From Trichopria drosophilae (taxonomy: Eukaryota > Arthropoda > Insecta > Hymenoptera > Diapriidae), in assembly GCA_030407085.1 (NCBI GenBank), contig CM059587.1, forward strand, positions 70,669,001 to 70,733,000: DNA of 64,000 nt. Reading direction: 5' to 3'. The notes beneath the pieces were generated by a model. It did no database searches, was not told where the DNA came from, and worked only from the letters and a program-made list of their open reading frames with translations. Positions 1-11,068 of this stretch are shown piece by piece (positions within the stretch are counted from its first letter, which is position 1; each line of letters begins with the position of its first letter). Position numbers and translations under genes: made by a program.

Positions 1-1130
1 ACCACACAGTTATGAGTGATATAATCGAACCCATATGACATGTGGCTAGATTGTCAGCCATACCATCTCAGGTTTATTTCGCGTTTTTTATAGAAGATAC
101 GACAAAAATGCATATAACCTTTTTTATAGGGAATTTCCCGCTCTACAACTTTTGTTTAAAACTTTTTTTCGTGCGAGTTCAATTTTCGAAAGAAATGCAA
201 AAAAAAATGAAAAAAAATGACATTTTTTTGGTATTTTTTCGAGATAGCGGCCAAGATACGTTCGACCGCCAATTTTTATCATCAGATTCGTGATCAGCGA
301 CCCAAAATACGTCGGAAACCATATAAAAAATATTTTTTCCAGGTGAAGCAGTCTTTCCGAAGATTTACCCTTTCATTTTATTTATCACTTTTCATTCTAT
401 TATTACTATAATTTTTTTTAAATTAACTTTCTTTCTTGCAAACAATTTATTTTTAAATTTACATGACAAAATAAATGTACCTGTTTTTTAATTTTTTTAA
501 ATAAATTTCCTTCGAAATTAATTTTCATGACACGTCCTACCTTATTTAAAATCGTTCGGTTACGACCTTCCTTGTTTTGAACGAACACAACACAACACCA
601 TGCCGTCCGTTGCGAAGTCGGTACTCGTAATATATGTTTTTTTTTTTAATTATTATTTTTAAACTAAATAATTTCCACTTAATTATTCTTCATTCGGCCC
701 TTTAGTTGGGACGCCAATTTTGCGAGGGGTTTTTCTTCTTCCTCACTTAATTTATTTTTATCAATTAAGGATACGAATTAAAATTAATGAATACACTTCA
801 CTTAGTTTAGAACAATTATTATATTTAACTAGTTTTTTATTTCATACAATATTCAATATATTAACAAATACCGACTCGCGAGACCGAAACCGGAGAAAAA
901 TGACACTCAATAGAAGTGCCGAAATTTCCGCGAGACTTCGCGGATCGCACGTGACGCTCCGACTCTTTTTCGCGCCCCTCTCGTCATCGGCCGTCGCTAT
1001 CGCCTATTTTCCGGGCGGTCTCTCTCGTTCGGTCGAAAACATCGTCGCTGAAACAAACATTCGAAAACGCATTCCGTCAGCACGGAAAAAAAAATGTCAG
1101 AGGCACAGGTCTAAATCGCCCTAAAGTAGC
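1..1130. other. AT-rich intergenic DNA with a GC-rich patch
   Basis: No gene is supported; open frames here are low-complexity. Positions about 283-308 match one unit of the Transib terminal array seen at 36.7-37.3 and 43-44 kb (cagattcgtgatcagcgacc), so a small Transib-type terminal fragment lies here. About 860-1120 is clearly more GC-rich and CpG-containing than its surroundings, without a recognisable product. Confidence 0.5.
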
Positions 1131-1430
1131 CATATTGAAGGTCTGTTGTGGAAACAGCTCTATTGTATGGTTATGGTAGACACGTAAATTGAGCCGTATA
1201 TAACATAACCAATCCAGCTATATTGGAGAGGTGTGACGACTCTGCGTAAAATATTTAGCCAAATTTTATAGCTACCAGTTGTGTATGATTATAGATCTGC
1301 CAGCTATATAAATATGTATATAAATGCGTGTTATAAATCCAGAAAACATTACTTCAACTTGCACAGGTAACAGGACCGACAGATTATTCAAATGACAACA
1401 CTGAAGATATTATTATATTTATTTCTATTA

Positions 1431-2816
1431 TTACATTGCACATTTTGGAACAATAAAATATCGCCCATACATTTGAGTAATGTGTGTAGGCATGTAATGC
1501 AGTAATTCGCAGAAACTAATTATTTTAAAAGACGTATTTTCATAAAATACCTCATAACATGAAAAGTGTTCATGATAAGCTGTATGTACACTTTGGTATA
1601 TAAAAACAATATTATTTTCAAATACAGCGATGAATTTAATAACCCCAAATAGAGGTTGCCCATCATCGACACCGACACAAATTGATTCACCAGGCGTATA
1701 CCGAGTACCAAAATTTTCTACCCACTTGCAAAAGAACATTGGTGTGCTTTTATCAATAGGACATTCAATAATTGAAACCGGTAAATCATTCAGATTCATA
1801 GTATTTCCAGGACCTACTTCAAGGGTACTGGAAAATACATTTTTCATAATAAATTGATGTGCTAATTGAAGTTGGTGTTTCTTTGCTAGAGTTAAAGCTA
1901 TTGACCACCTGGAACTAGTAGCATTGGCAGCTACTGTGGATTCCCTGTGTTTATGTTCAAACCTCATACACGATAGATGTATTAAAGGTCCACATTCTGC
2001 CATTACTCTAGGGTAATGATTCAGATGGTGTGCTTTAGGTTTCAATTTCTTTTTAAATAAAATTGTGTATAAACTATTATGAGACTCAATTAAACTTTTC
2101 AATAGTTCGCAAATCTTCTTCTGAATAGAATGTGCTGATACTAAGGAAACTATATTTCTTAAAACTATAAAGAATTGCCAAACAGGCTCATTGAAAGGAA
2201 CGAAGTCTCCTATTAGTAGTCCGAAATGACGTACAAATGTCCACATTTCTGATGCAGACATTTTGATGTGGCCCTTTTCCAATCGATCAGAAGATATTTC
2301 AGGTGGAATATTTCTAATTTCTATGGGCCCGTAATAATAGCAAGTTATTCTCGAATTTAAATCGTCTATGGAAAGTAATTCTTTTTTGATGAAATAATTT
2401 ATAATTTCTACCATGTCAAAAACGCACACTCCTTCAAAGAGATCATGCATAATATCAACAGACCAGTTTTCGGTTACATGAAAATCTGGGAGTTTGTGAA
2501 ATACGCAGGGTTCTGTAATCCCCGTCAAGGTAGCATTATCTATAAGAATATCATTTTCATAATTATCTCGATTCCTTAATAATGTTTCATTTTCTATCGA
2601 GCATGTATATCTATCAGATTTACACATTTTGCATATTGAAATATTATAAGAATTAAACTTAATGATTATTACTTTCAATACACATCAATATTATTAAAAA
2701 GAGATTGTAATATACGTATTTATTACTATTTACTGCTATAGACACATACCTTCAAAAATATCGCAAAGGTTTGCCAAACCCCAAGATCTTAATGTACTTT
2801 TAACAAAATTATCCAT
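1431..2816 (-). pseudogene. Internally deleted CACTA/TNP2-like transposase gene
   Basis: Two coding pieces are visible on the minus strand. A first exon (2816 down to 2750) encodes MDNFVKSTLRSWGLANLCDI..., resembling the start of a SAM domain, and ends at a GTATGT donor. The main frame (2678-1431, no upstream ATG needed if spliced) begins inside the zinc-binding C-x2-C segment (CKMC), continues through VDIMHDLFEGVC and runs to the C-terminus. The paralogue at 20658-22832 has the same MHD-x-LEG core plus an N-terminal half with the YQDDFE and GDNL acidic motifs, which are missing here. So the region between the SAM-like exon and the zinc knuckle has been deleted and catalysis is presumably lost. 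Family assignment (animal CACTA/EnSpm, TNP2-related DDE) rests on motif memory and on the CAC-type ends of the paralogue's element. No clear terminal repeats were found around this copy. Confidence 0.65.
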
Positions 2817-4137
2817 TTTTTTTCATGGAGACAGATAACAGTCAAAATATTCTTATTATACTCTCTATAATATTACCAGTTGTCAGACTATTTTTTAATC
2901 GCCTCGAAACATTCGCACGGTAACAAACGGTAACCATGCAACGTTCAAAATAAATCTAGAATATGAATTTAAATTTGGAACTAGAGTGTAATATAACAAG
3001 AAGCGTATTCAAATTTTGTAGTGTTGAGGTAGCAATATTCTTGGGGAAAATGATGAATTTTAATATATAACTATATTAATTTAACCTACAAAGTGTCAAA
3101 AATTTGTTCGAATCAAAATGTAACTATATTTTATTGCTGAATTCCAGTATATATCTAACAATATTTGAAAAGTAACAGCTACTATACTGAAGGGTTGGAA
3201 ATAGGCAAGTTTCATACTGTCACAGCTATAAATTCGTGGCTATATTCGTATAGTTGTGAATCCCCTGTCATTTTTTTCCGTGAGCGATCGGGAAATCGAA
3301 GCTTGCGGCAGCGAACGGTTCGCCCGCTAATGAGCGCCGAGTCATGTGGCGAATGTTCCGTCACAATCTATATGCATTTTTTCTTCTAAAAATGTATTGA
3401 TATGTATTGAAAGTAATGCCAAATTTGAGTGCTTTATAATGCGCGTGAATTTACTTTTATTCCTCAAAAATGTAGTAGGAGGTATGAAAAAGGATTGAAA
3501 ATTCTAATCCTTTTCAATGCATCCGAGTGCATTCTCTTTTATTTACATTCCCTTAAAATTTATTGCTTTGATTTATCGGATCTTCGAGCGCTGAAAAGGT
3601 GTTTACATGTTTTCTTTTTTGATAAATAAATTCGTTATAACTGCAGCAAATATTTATGCTATTTGAGGCTGTTTTATTACGTTGAAATAAGAAAAACCAA
3701 TTCGAAATGTTTCGCATCATATTTAATATGTAATAATAATTAATAATTTATCTGTTCGAACCGACAGATACGACAAAACAGTCGTATTTCGACGCAATAA
3801 ATCATCTAAAACCATGCAAGTACAAAGTCCTTATTGCAATTGATGCTACAAAAAGTTCTATAAAATTGATTATACTTTACATTTATTGGATATATTATTT
3901 TTAGATTAAAATGTATTCGTACATTAAATAACAAAACAATAGTAGGAATAGAAATGCATTCATTACTTTAGGTATTTTAATATTTTATTATTTTTTGGAT
4001 TCAAATGCATTCATTATTTTACGTATTTTAATATTGTATTATTTTTGGATTGAAATTAATTCAAACGTCAAATATCCAAACATTAATAGGCATAGAAATG
4101 CATTCATTATTTTATGTAATTTAATATTTTATTATTA
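2817..4137. other. AT-rich non-coding DNA
   Basis: No gene seen. A short GC-richer patch lies at about 3275-3365. From about 3950 to 4137 an imperfect repeat recurs three times (aaatgcattcattattttac and variants). Short agctata motifs recur on both flanks of the transposase pseudogene and could be subterminal sites, but this is weak. Confidence 0.4.
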
Positions 4138-4730
4138 CTTCGACCCAGACCTTAGGTCTGGACGAAGTATTGAATTTGGTCAATTCGGGCATGAAAATTA
4201 CCCTATAGTTTTTCATCAAATGTCGACGTTTCGGACCCTAAGGACCCCAATTCAACAATAAAAAAATTTGTGTTCGTGATCTTGTACGTACGTACGTCCG
4301 TACGTCCCGTTTTTTGTCTTGCCATAACTCGCTTACGGATAAGCGTACAGACATACATTTTTTTTTAAATACGTGGCTTCTCATAACATAGTTCTGATTA
4401 GATTTTGGCGCAGATCCATCCATCCATTACTAAAAAACATTAGCCCCAATTAAGTTTCTTTGTAGTTTTTTACCTTTATTTTGAAAAATACAAATTTTGT
4501 TAAAAAATGCTTTAAACAAAAAAGATAGAGCACGAAATTCTCTACAAAAAAGCTTGTGTGCATTTTCTTCCTAAAGTCAACGATAATGCCATAAAAACTT
4601 ATTTAAAATGCTTATGACTATTGTCTGAAAAAGTATTGAATTTGGTCACCTCAGCAAAAAAATTACCCTATAGTTTTTCATCAAATTTCGACGTTTCGAC
4701 CACCTACGGGCGCATAAGTTCTTTTACGCC
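4138..4730 (+). repeat. Hairpin-ended MITE-like repeat, copy 1
   Basis: It starts ACTTCGACCCAGACC, directly followed by its imperfect complement (GGTCTGGACGAAG), so the terminus can fold into a hairpin. Next comes a conserved block (attgaatttggtca, accctatagtttttcatcaa, a tgtcgacgtttc motif, then a cgtacgtccg-type run). Copies lie at 8968-9440 (reverse) and 13247-13980. A second partial repeat of the internal block lies at about 4630-4720, so this copy is partly duplicated or nested. No coding capacity. Confidence 0.65.
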
Positions 4731-4819
4731 CTTCATACGAAAATAACTATTTCGATATATCTAAAAGATATCCGTCAGAGATCTTTTCGACACTTTCAAG
4801 ATATCTTTGACGAATTATA

Positions 4820-5150
4820 CAGGGTGGCCGATTTATCTGAAGACATCGAAATATCTCGAGAACTATGCACAGAATCAAAAAAGTTGTCGGATGAAAGTTG
4901 TTCGACACGAAGGGGGGCATCCAGTGATAATTAAATTTACCTCCTCCCCCATCCCCTGGAGGTGGAGTGGGGGCAAAAACAATAAAACTTAAATAGGAAC
5001 CCCCATTTTTTATTGCAGATTTGGATTCTCCGGAAAAAAGTACACGAATTTGACCTAGGAGCTATTGCATTTTGGTTCACAGGTGGCGCTGTAATCGATA
5101 AAAATCCAAATTTATCCGAAGACATTGAAATACCTCGAGAACTATGCAAT
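4820..5150 (+). repeat. Left terminal repeat, DD41D family A
   Basis: One unit plus the start of a second. The internal boundary near 5108 (ccgaagacattgaaatacct) repeats the terminal sequence of the element, so the terminus is a tandem array. Complement at 7404-7887. Confidence 0.85.
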
Positions 5151-6005
5151 TTGACAATTGTTCCCTTTATGAAAATTTAATATTAAAAATCTAATATTAG
5201 AATTTTTAATATTAGAATTTAGTAATATCAATTGCGAAAATTGTTATTCTGAATATGAAATTTTAATAATGTCCATTCGAAAAATTAAGATTATGAATAA
5301 TTGATATTCTTCATATTAAAAATCAAAACTGATTACATAAAAATTGTGCATACAATATGGTAGCAATTTTATAAATAAGTCTTCTACCTTCAATAAAATT
5401 ACATTTTAGGTTTTAAATTTATTATTTAATAAACAAAAAGAGGACATCACGCAATCCATTAAAAAACGCGTCATGTCCCTTCACTCAGCTCATTCATTCT
5501 CTCTCTGTATGTTTTTTCCGAAATGAGAATAAATAAGCTGAGCATTGACGGTCAAACCAGCTTCTATTAAACAAAACGAAACTCTTACTTCATTTGGGGA
5601 TTTCGTCGCCATCTACCGGACCCCGAGAGAACTCACGTGGTTTCATACATGTACATCGCTTGCATTTCGGCCATCACCGGCGCCGGTTCTGTTACATAAC
5701 GCTAGAGGGCGACATAACTCGCAAATAAAGTAGCATATCATTTTATACATAAGTTGAGTCACACGTAACCAGTTCACCTACATTTTTCTCTACTTTCCTG
5801 AAGGGAAGTAAATGGATATCGCGACTTTCTAATCCCCATATTAAAATTTAGTATTCACGGTCTCTCAGTGTAAGACTGTTTTTGAAGTCCATTGTATTGG
5901 TAGTAATTCGGTCGGAGGTCACTTTGCTTTTAGAATAACAACTTTCCGTTTACGTGACTATTTTTTGTCTACCCTTCATTGCTTAAATCGAATTGCAAGT
6001 TAAAA
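5151..6005. other. 5' untranslated region of DD41D family A element
   Basis: AT-rich sequence between the left terminal repeat and the transposase ATG. It contains short inverted AT-rich tracts (attttaatattagaa type, 5180-5220). No separate gene; a transposase promoter is presumably here but no specific box is convincing. Confidence 0.45.
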
Positions 6006-7220
6006 ATGAATCCTGCTACAGTTCCCGAAAAAATCGAAATGATTCTAATTTATGGTGAATGTAAGAGGAATATTGACGATGCTGTTGCGTTGTATGCTGA
6101 GCGTTTTCCAGATAATGCTCGCTCGCGTTCTTTTTTTTACAAAGTTGTGAACGCCTTTCACTCTGATGGCAGCGTACAAATGAAAAAAAGGAAGCGAAGA
6201 TTAACAGTTACAGGAGAAGCTAACGAAGTAGCTGTACTAGCAGCTATTCACCAAAATCCACATGTAAGCACACGACAATTACATCGCGATTCCGGCATTT
6301 CCAGAGACAGTATTCAAAGAATATTGCATCGTCATAAGTTTCACCCATATCACATTTCACTGCACCAGGAACTAGATGGCGATGATTTTCATAACCGCGT
6401 GGTGTTTTGTGAATGGGCATTTCAAAAAATGCAAACGAACCACAATTTCTTTGCTAATGTATTATTTTCAATGTATTGTCTTCAGAAAAGGCTGGTTATC
6501 CAGCTAAACCCTGAAATGGCATCAGGAATAGCGTACAAAGGCAAATTGTCAAGTGCGCTGACTTCGGAGGTCTCAACCCCGGACCTGATGAAAGACATAC
6601 CAATACCAAAATTATTTTCAGATGAATCTACATTCACGAACCATGGTGGCGTCAATAGGCATAATATGCATTATTGGAGCGTAGAAAATCCCCATTGGTT
6701 ACGACAAGTTAATCATCAACGTCCTTGGTCGGTGAACGTTTGGTGTGAAATCATAGGAAATAAACTCATTGGTCCTTATTTCATTGAAGGTAATTTGAAT
6801 GGAACAAAATATCGAGATTTCCTAGAACAAGAAGTACCATTACTACTTGAGGATGTTGCTATGGACGTCCGACGGACAATGTGGTTTCAGCATGATGGTT
6901 GCCCAGCACATTTTTCAAGAGTAGCAAGGGAAATACTAGACCGTGATTACAATGGTAGGTGGATTGGTAGAGGTGGCCACATTAATTGGCCTGCGAGGTC
7001 ACCTGATCTAACATCTCTGGATTTCTTCCTATGGGGTTACCTAAAAGGTAAGGTTTATGAACAAGTACCAACGACTCGTGAAAACATGGTGGAACGCATA
7101 AGAACTGCTTGCGCAGAAATTTCTGCAGATATGATTCTATCATGTATAAAGTCATTTGAAGAAAGAATAAAAAAATGCATTGAAGTGGAAGGTCAACATT
7201 TCGAACTCTTACTCAAGTAA
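6006..7220 (+). CDS. DD41D mariner transposase with in-frame 150-bp insertion
   Basis: Cut-and-paste transposase of the IS630/Tc1/mariner superfamily. The start is the ATG at 6006 (MNPATVPEK); the frame is open further upstream only without ATG. Residues 1-120 form the paired-like helix-turn-helix region (HVSTRQLHRDSGISRDSI). The catalytic triad is D206 (LFSDEST), D297 (WFQHDGCPAHF) and D339 (SPDLTSLDFFLWGY). The second and third Asp are separated by 41 residues, defining DD41D (rosa-type). The protein is 404 aa, whereas the two other DD41D transposases in the window are 353 and 357 aa. The excess is one block, 6471-6620, flanked by direct copies of attattttca and lying just before the first catalytic Asp. 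Without it the protein would be 354 aa. The frame is intact, but activity with 50 foreign residues beside the active site is doubtful. Confidence 0.88.
   Translation: MNPATVPEKIEMILIYGECKRNIDDAVALYAERFPDNARSRSFFYKVVNAFHSDGSVQMKKRKRRLTVTGEANEVAVLAAIHQNPHVSTRQLHRDSGISRDSIQRILHRHKFHPYHISLHQELDGDDFHNRVVFCEWAFQKMQTNHNFFANVLFSMYCLQKRLVIQLNPEMASGIAYKGKLSSALTSEVSTPDLMKDIPIPKLFSDESTFTNHGGVNRHNMHYWSVENPHWLRQVNHQRPWSVNVWCEIIGNKLIGPYFIEGNLNGTKYRDFLEQEVPLLLEDVAMDVRRTMWFQHDGCPAHFSRVAREILDRDYNGRWIGRGGHINWPARSPDLTSLDFFLWGYLKGKVYEQVPTTRENMVERIRTACAEISADMILSCIKSFEERIKKCIEVEGQHFELLLK
6471..6620 (+). other. 150-bp insertion inside the transposase frame
   Basis: The ten-base sequence attattttca ends at 6470 and again at 6620. 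The 140 bases between the two copies interrupt what other DD41D proteins have as a continuous ..FANVLFSDEST-type strand. The inserted part is somewhat more GC-rich than its surroundings, has no stop in frame and no obvious terminal inverted repeats. Origin unknown. Confidence 0.8.
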
Positions 7221-7403
7221 GTGAACAGTGAGACAATGAGAAGCAAGGGGACTCACGTAAAACAAGCACCCCAAAGGGAACAGAAAAATACTACATCCAC
7301 GTCGTTGTTCCTGGGTAACGCTAAATGTATTTTTTCCCGGCTTTGTTAGAATGACCGTATTCCATATCCGCTACGCGGGCGAAAATTGTCAATATTGGAG
7401 AAT

Positions 7404-7887
7404 CCAAATCTGCAATAAAAACTGGAAGTTCCCATTTAAGTTTTATTGTTTTTGCCCCCACTCCACCCCCAGGGGATGGGGGAGGGGGTAAATTTCATTA
7501 TTAGTGGATGCCCCCCTTCGTGTCGAACAACTTTCATCCGACAACTTTTTTGATTCTGTGCATAGTTCTCGAGGTATTTCTATGTCTTCGGATAAATTTG
7601 GATTTTTATCGATTACAGCGCCACCTGTGAACCAAAATGCAATAGCTCCTAGGTCAAATTCGTGTACTTTTTTCCGGAGAATCCAAATCTGCAATAAAAA
7701 ATGGGGGTTCCTATTTAAGTTTTATTGTTTTTGCCCCTACTCCACCTCCAGGGGATGGGGGAGGGGGTAAATTTTATTATCACTGGATGCCCCCCTTCGT
7801 GTCGAACAACTTTCATCCGACAACTTTTTTGATTCTGTGCATAGTTCTCGAGATATTTCGATGTCTTCAGATAAATCGGCCACCCTG
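7404..7887 (-). repeat. Right terminal repeat array, DD41D family A
   Basis: Nearly two tandem units (boundary near 7555-7600, and the outer unit 7680-7887), inverted relative to 4820-5150. Each contains gattacagcgccacctgtga and a cccccttcgtgtcgaacaac motif. Confidence 0.85.
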
Positions 7888-8283
7888 TATATACTCATCC
7901 ACGACGGCTAGTGGAGCAGTAATTAGTGTCATATATATATAAGTGCTGCAACAGCTCACGGATTCTAGCGTAAGAAAACCTCATCAGGATTCTCAACAAT
8001 TCTGGATGGTGTAAGCCACCAGAGGAGCCTGTCATCTAAAACCACTTGCATATTCTTTTCATTTTGAAACTGCTCTTTTCAGATTGTTTATAAGTGTAAT
8101 AGTTTAAAATCGATTGTAAAATTTGACCTATTAATAGTAAAAAGCAGAAAATAATTAATAAATAAAAAATTCTTTTTAAAAACCACGTTTTTATAAATGG
8201 ACTTGCAAGACTTAAAATGGAAAACGTGCCCCATGCAATAGAGGTAACAGAAATGACTCCTCGACGAACAATAACAAATGAGA

Positions 8284-8967
8284 AACTAGATGCCTTCGAC
8301 CCGGGTGCCTACAATTTTGGCTAAATTCGTATTGCAGTTCCCTGACGAAAGGCTGATGCTTCCGGGAATATTCCCATTTTAACACTGCCAGGAAAGAAGG
8401 CGGCAGAGGGTAGTTCTAGCATCGTTAGGTTCGAGTAGTTTCTATACATATATTGTAACAATATCTTGTTCCTTAAATAGGGTGAATATGCCAATGAATG
8501 GACGGTTAAGCATTTTTCACACTTTGATCGAATGTAACTTTTGAATTCTTGTATGAAAATTTAATTATGATACCACCATTAGAATCGTTAGACTCTGCTC
8601 TTTATGACCGTGTAGTTCAACCTTTGATTTTATTTAATTATTAACCTCGTCTTCATACGTTTGTAAAAAAATCCGCTAAACCCCAATGAATAGACGGGTT
8701 AAATCAAATGGGACGTTTTCAGTACCAGTTTTGGATGGCTTTAAAACTTTGCTTTGATTTTACAAAATAATAAACACTGGAAGATCAATAGTACTGTAAA
8801 TATTGTTTTGAATGTTCAAAGAACATAAAAATATGTATTTTGTTGCATGTTGTGCATCATACATTCTTAAGAAATAGAAATATGTAGAAAATCGTCCATT
8901 CATTGGTAGTCGTCCATTCATTGGCATAATCACCCTATAGTAAAATTGAAAATGAGCATTTTCAAAA
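8284..8967 (+). repeat. Inverted repeat R2, copy A
   Basis: Begins aaactagatgccttcgaccc and matches, in reverse, 13981-14665. It includes a gggaatattccc palindrome and several copies of gccaatgaatggacg (complement cgtccattcattggc). No coding capacity. Function unknown; it behaves as a dispersed repeat. Confidence 0.75.
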
Positions 8968-9440
8968 CTTCGACCCCGACCGCAGGTCAGCCGAAGCACT
9001 AATAAATGAGCACGTTTTGTTCACACTGATGCTTAAAAAAACGCGGTTTAGTCGAGTTTTTGACAGGTCGGGTTGCAGGAAATAAATTTTTTTATATGTG
9101 GGATACTTCGGTTTCCGTTTTTTACGGCATTATCGTTGATTTTACGAAGAAATGAATCTAACCTTTTTTGTAGAGAATTCGATGTTCTATATAAGAGAAA
9201 CCCAAATCCGTTTGTACTTTTTAAATTCGTCCTGCCAGTCGCGAGATATCGCGTATGCAAAATTTTGGCCACGGACGGACGGACGGACGTACAACTTAAC
9301 GGACACCAATTTTTTTATTGTTACTTTGGGTTCCTTAGGGCCTGAAACGTCGACATTTGATGAAAAACTATAGGGTAATTTTTTGGCGGGAACTGACCAA
9401 ATTCAATACTTCGCCAGACCTATGGTCTGGGTCGAAGTAA
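8968..9440 (-). repeat. Hairpin-ended MITE-like repeat, copy 2
   Basis: Reverse-orientation copy of the 4138 family: outer end ACTTCGACCCCGACC with its complement (GGTCAGCCGAAG), inner end GGTCTGGGTCGAAGT at 9426-9440. At about 473 bp it is shorter than the 13247-13980 copy, which keeps roughly 260 bp more of internal sequence. Confidence 0.75.
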
Positions 9441-9469
9441 TTATGCTTAAATGAACAATATGACACGCT

Positions 9470-9660
9470 AGTTTGGTTCTAGGAGAAAAAAGCCCAGGAA
9501 AAAAAACACCCGGAAAAAAAAGACCGGAAAAAAAGCTCCGGAAAAAACAGTCCATGGAAAAAAAGACCGGAAAAAAAGCTCCAGAAAAAAGAGCCCAGGA
9601 AAGAATAGCCCTGGAAAAAGGAACCTTGAAAAAGAAACTGATAAAACAGCTCACGATATG
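9470..9660 (+). repeat. Purine-rich ccggaaaaaa repeat
   Basis: Degenerate short repeat of the type ccNggaaaaaa(a), mirrored at 9990-10105 as its complement. It creates spurious lysine- or phenylalanine-rich open frames on both strands, which I do not treat as genes. Confidence 0.7.
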
Positions 9661-9696
9661 AAGTCGACAGTACAATTGAGCAACTTCACTTAAAAT

Positions 9697-9812
9697 AACT
9701 AACCTAACCTAACCTAATCTAACCTAACCTAACCTGACCTGACCTGACCTGACCTGACCTGACCTAACTAAACTAACCTAACCTAACTATACTAACCTAA
9801 CCTAAACCCTAA
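9697..9812 (-). repeat. Interstitial insect telomeric repeat (TTAGG)n
   Basis: About twenty degenerate CCTAA/CCTGA pentamers in a row (complement of TTAGG, the common insect telomere unit), with a run of six cctga variants in the middle. It lies at the centre of the 8148-10335 foldback, not at a chromosome end. Confidence 0.85.
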
Positions 9813-10401
9813 CTATTCCAAGGGAATAGAGTCCGAGAACCCTTTTATCTTTTTAACCTGCCCTAACTAAGATTAACGTTTTTACACCGTACGATGTTTA
9901 TTTATTTTTTTTTACTTCATTTAAAATAACTGCACATAAAATTGGAGGACTTCATGCGGCGACATGCTTGGGAAGGAAAATTGAGAAAAGTAATTGTTTT
10001 TTTTCCGGGGAGTTTTTCCCCTGGTCTTTTTTTTCCGTGGGATGTTTTTTCCAATGCTGTTTTATCCGGTCTTTTTTTTCAGGGGCTTTTTTTTCCGCAA
10101 ACCCGCTAGTTTAGACATGCTAGTCATTTCTGTTACCTCTATTGCACCCCACGTTTTCCATTTTAAGTCTTACAAATATTTTATTTCGTAATAAAATGAA
10201 AAATTATTGCTTGTTTATTTCGGCATGGTATTAGTGACCTGTGTGGATGGGAAAAATTATTTTATCCTTTTTAGTCCATTTATAACAACGTGGTTTTTAA
10301 AAAGAATTTTTTATTTATTAATTATTTTATCATAGCCCTAATAAACCCCCTAAACTTCCTTTAAAAAATGCATGACGTCCAGGTAACTAATTTTGATGAG
10401 T

Positions 10402-10811
10402 GATACACTGAGAAAAGTGTTTCTTACCCAGTATTAGAATTCTTATGCCCCGTAAAATATAGTATTTTACGTATAGGTATTGCCATATTTCTACTACCTG
10501 TTAAAAGACGAAGATTTTATATTATTCTAACCGATATGTCAGTTTATTTTAGCCTTTTCTCTTTAACTAAAAGCAATGTTTGTTTATGGAAATTTATATA
10601 GCAAATTAAAATATTAAAAATGCCTTCTTTTAGTCCTAATAAAACATTCTTTTAAAATAGGAGAGTTTATTACAGTTTCGTATAACCTGTCAAAAACAAA
10701 TGCTGAACGACGGAGGATTTTACTAGTTATAATATTTCTTTTAATGGCTATAATACACTTTTTAAAAGCCAATGGATAGTAACTGATAAAATACACTTTT
10801 CTCAGTGTATC
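10402..10811. mobile_element. MITE with GATACACTGAGAAAAGTGT ends
   Basis: The 19-base end at 10402 is repeated as its complement at 10793-10811, giving a 410-bp non-coding element. The motif is itself partly palindromic (ACAC...GTGT). Superfamily not determined. Confidence 0.7.
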
Positions 10812-11068
10812 TATCACCGAAGAAAAATTTAAATTAGTGCTTTTAAAAGAAACTGTGCGTTTTTATTCACACCAAAGTGAAAAGTACTGCAAAATTCCCT
10901 GCATGTGCGTGTGCATACATGCGTGCATGCATATGTTTATGTTAAATGAAATAAATAAAACTAGTTTTGGAGGAGAGAATCTCTCCAAGAGCATCTCGCT
11001 TCGCTCGCTCAGAAACTTCGACCCTACAGCCAGTCGGGTATTCTTTAATACTCGTTCGTTTATCAACA

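Larger units (their letters stand above)
4820..7887 (+). mobile_element. DD41D (rosa-type) Tc1/mariner element, family A
   Basis: The element begins CAGGGTGGCCGATTTATCTG at 4820 and ends with the exact complement at 7887, with TA on both sides (4818-4819, 7888-7889), the standard Tc1/mariner target. The terminal repeats are long and made of repeated units of roughly 270 bp: about 1.2 units on the left (4820-5146) and nearly two on the right (7404-7887). Each unit has the motifs cgaagacattgaaatacctc, gtggcgctgtaatcgat, tctgcaataaaaa and a G/C-run hairpin. The single gene at 6006-7220 encodes the transposase. A fragment of the same family lies at 51150-51532. Confidence 0.9.
8148..10335. repeat. 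Foldback element enclosing telomeric repeat
   Basis: Left arm 8148-8265 (aaaataattaataaataaaa ... gaggtaacagaaatgact) is the complement of 10335-10110 on the right, which carries about 130 extra bases in the middle (a segment also present at about 17700-17860). Further in, the arms continue as GGAAAAAA-type purine repeats at 9478-9600 and their complement at 9990-10100. The left arm is interrupted at about 8266-9465 by another repeat plus a MITE. The centre holds the CCTAA tract. No open reading frame. Confidence 0.7.

Noticed and set aside
720..1124. 134-codon open frame near the left edge
   Set aside because: No recognisable domain, composition follows local base content and it spans the GC-rich patch; insufficient evidence for a gene.
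6459..6621. GT...AG intron in the family A transposase
   Set aside because: GT at 6459 and TTTTCAG at 6621 could mark an intron, but removing it deletes the SD preceding the catalytic segment and breaks the conserved FSDEST motif. Removal of 6471-6620 restores it instead.
9473..9661. Lysine-rich and phenylalanine-rich open frames
   Set aside because: They are translations of ccggaaaaaa repeats on both strands; no start context or homologue.
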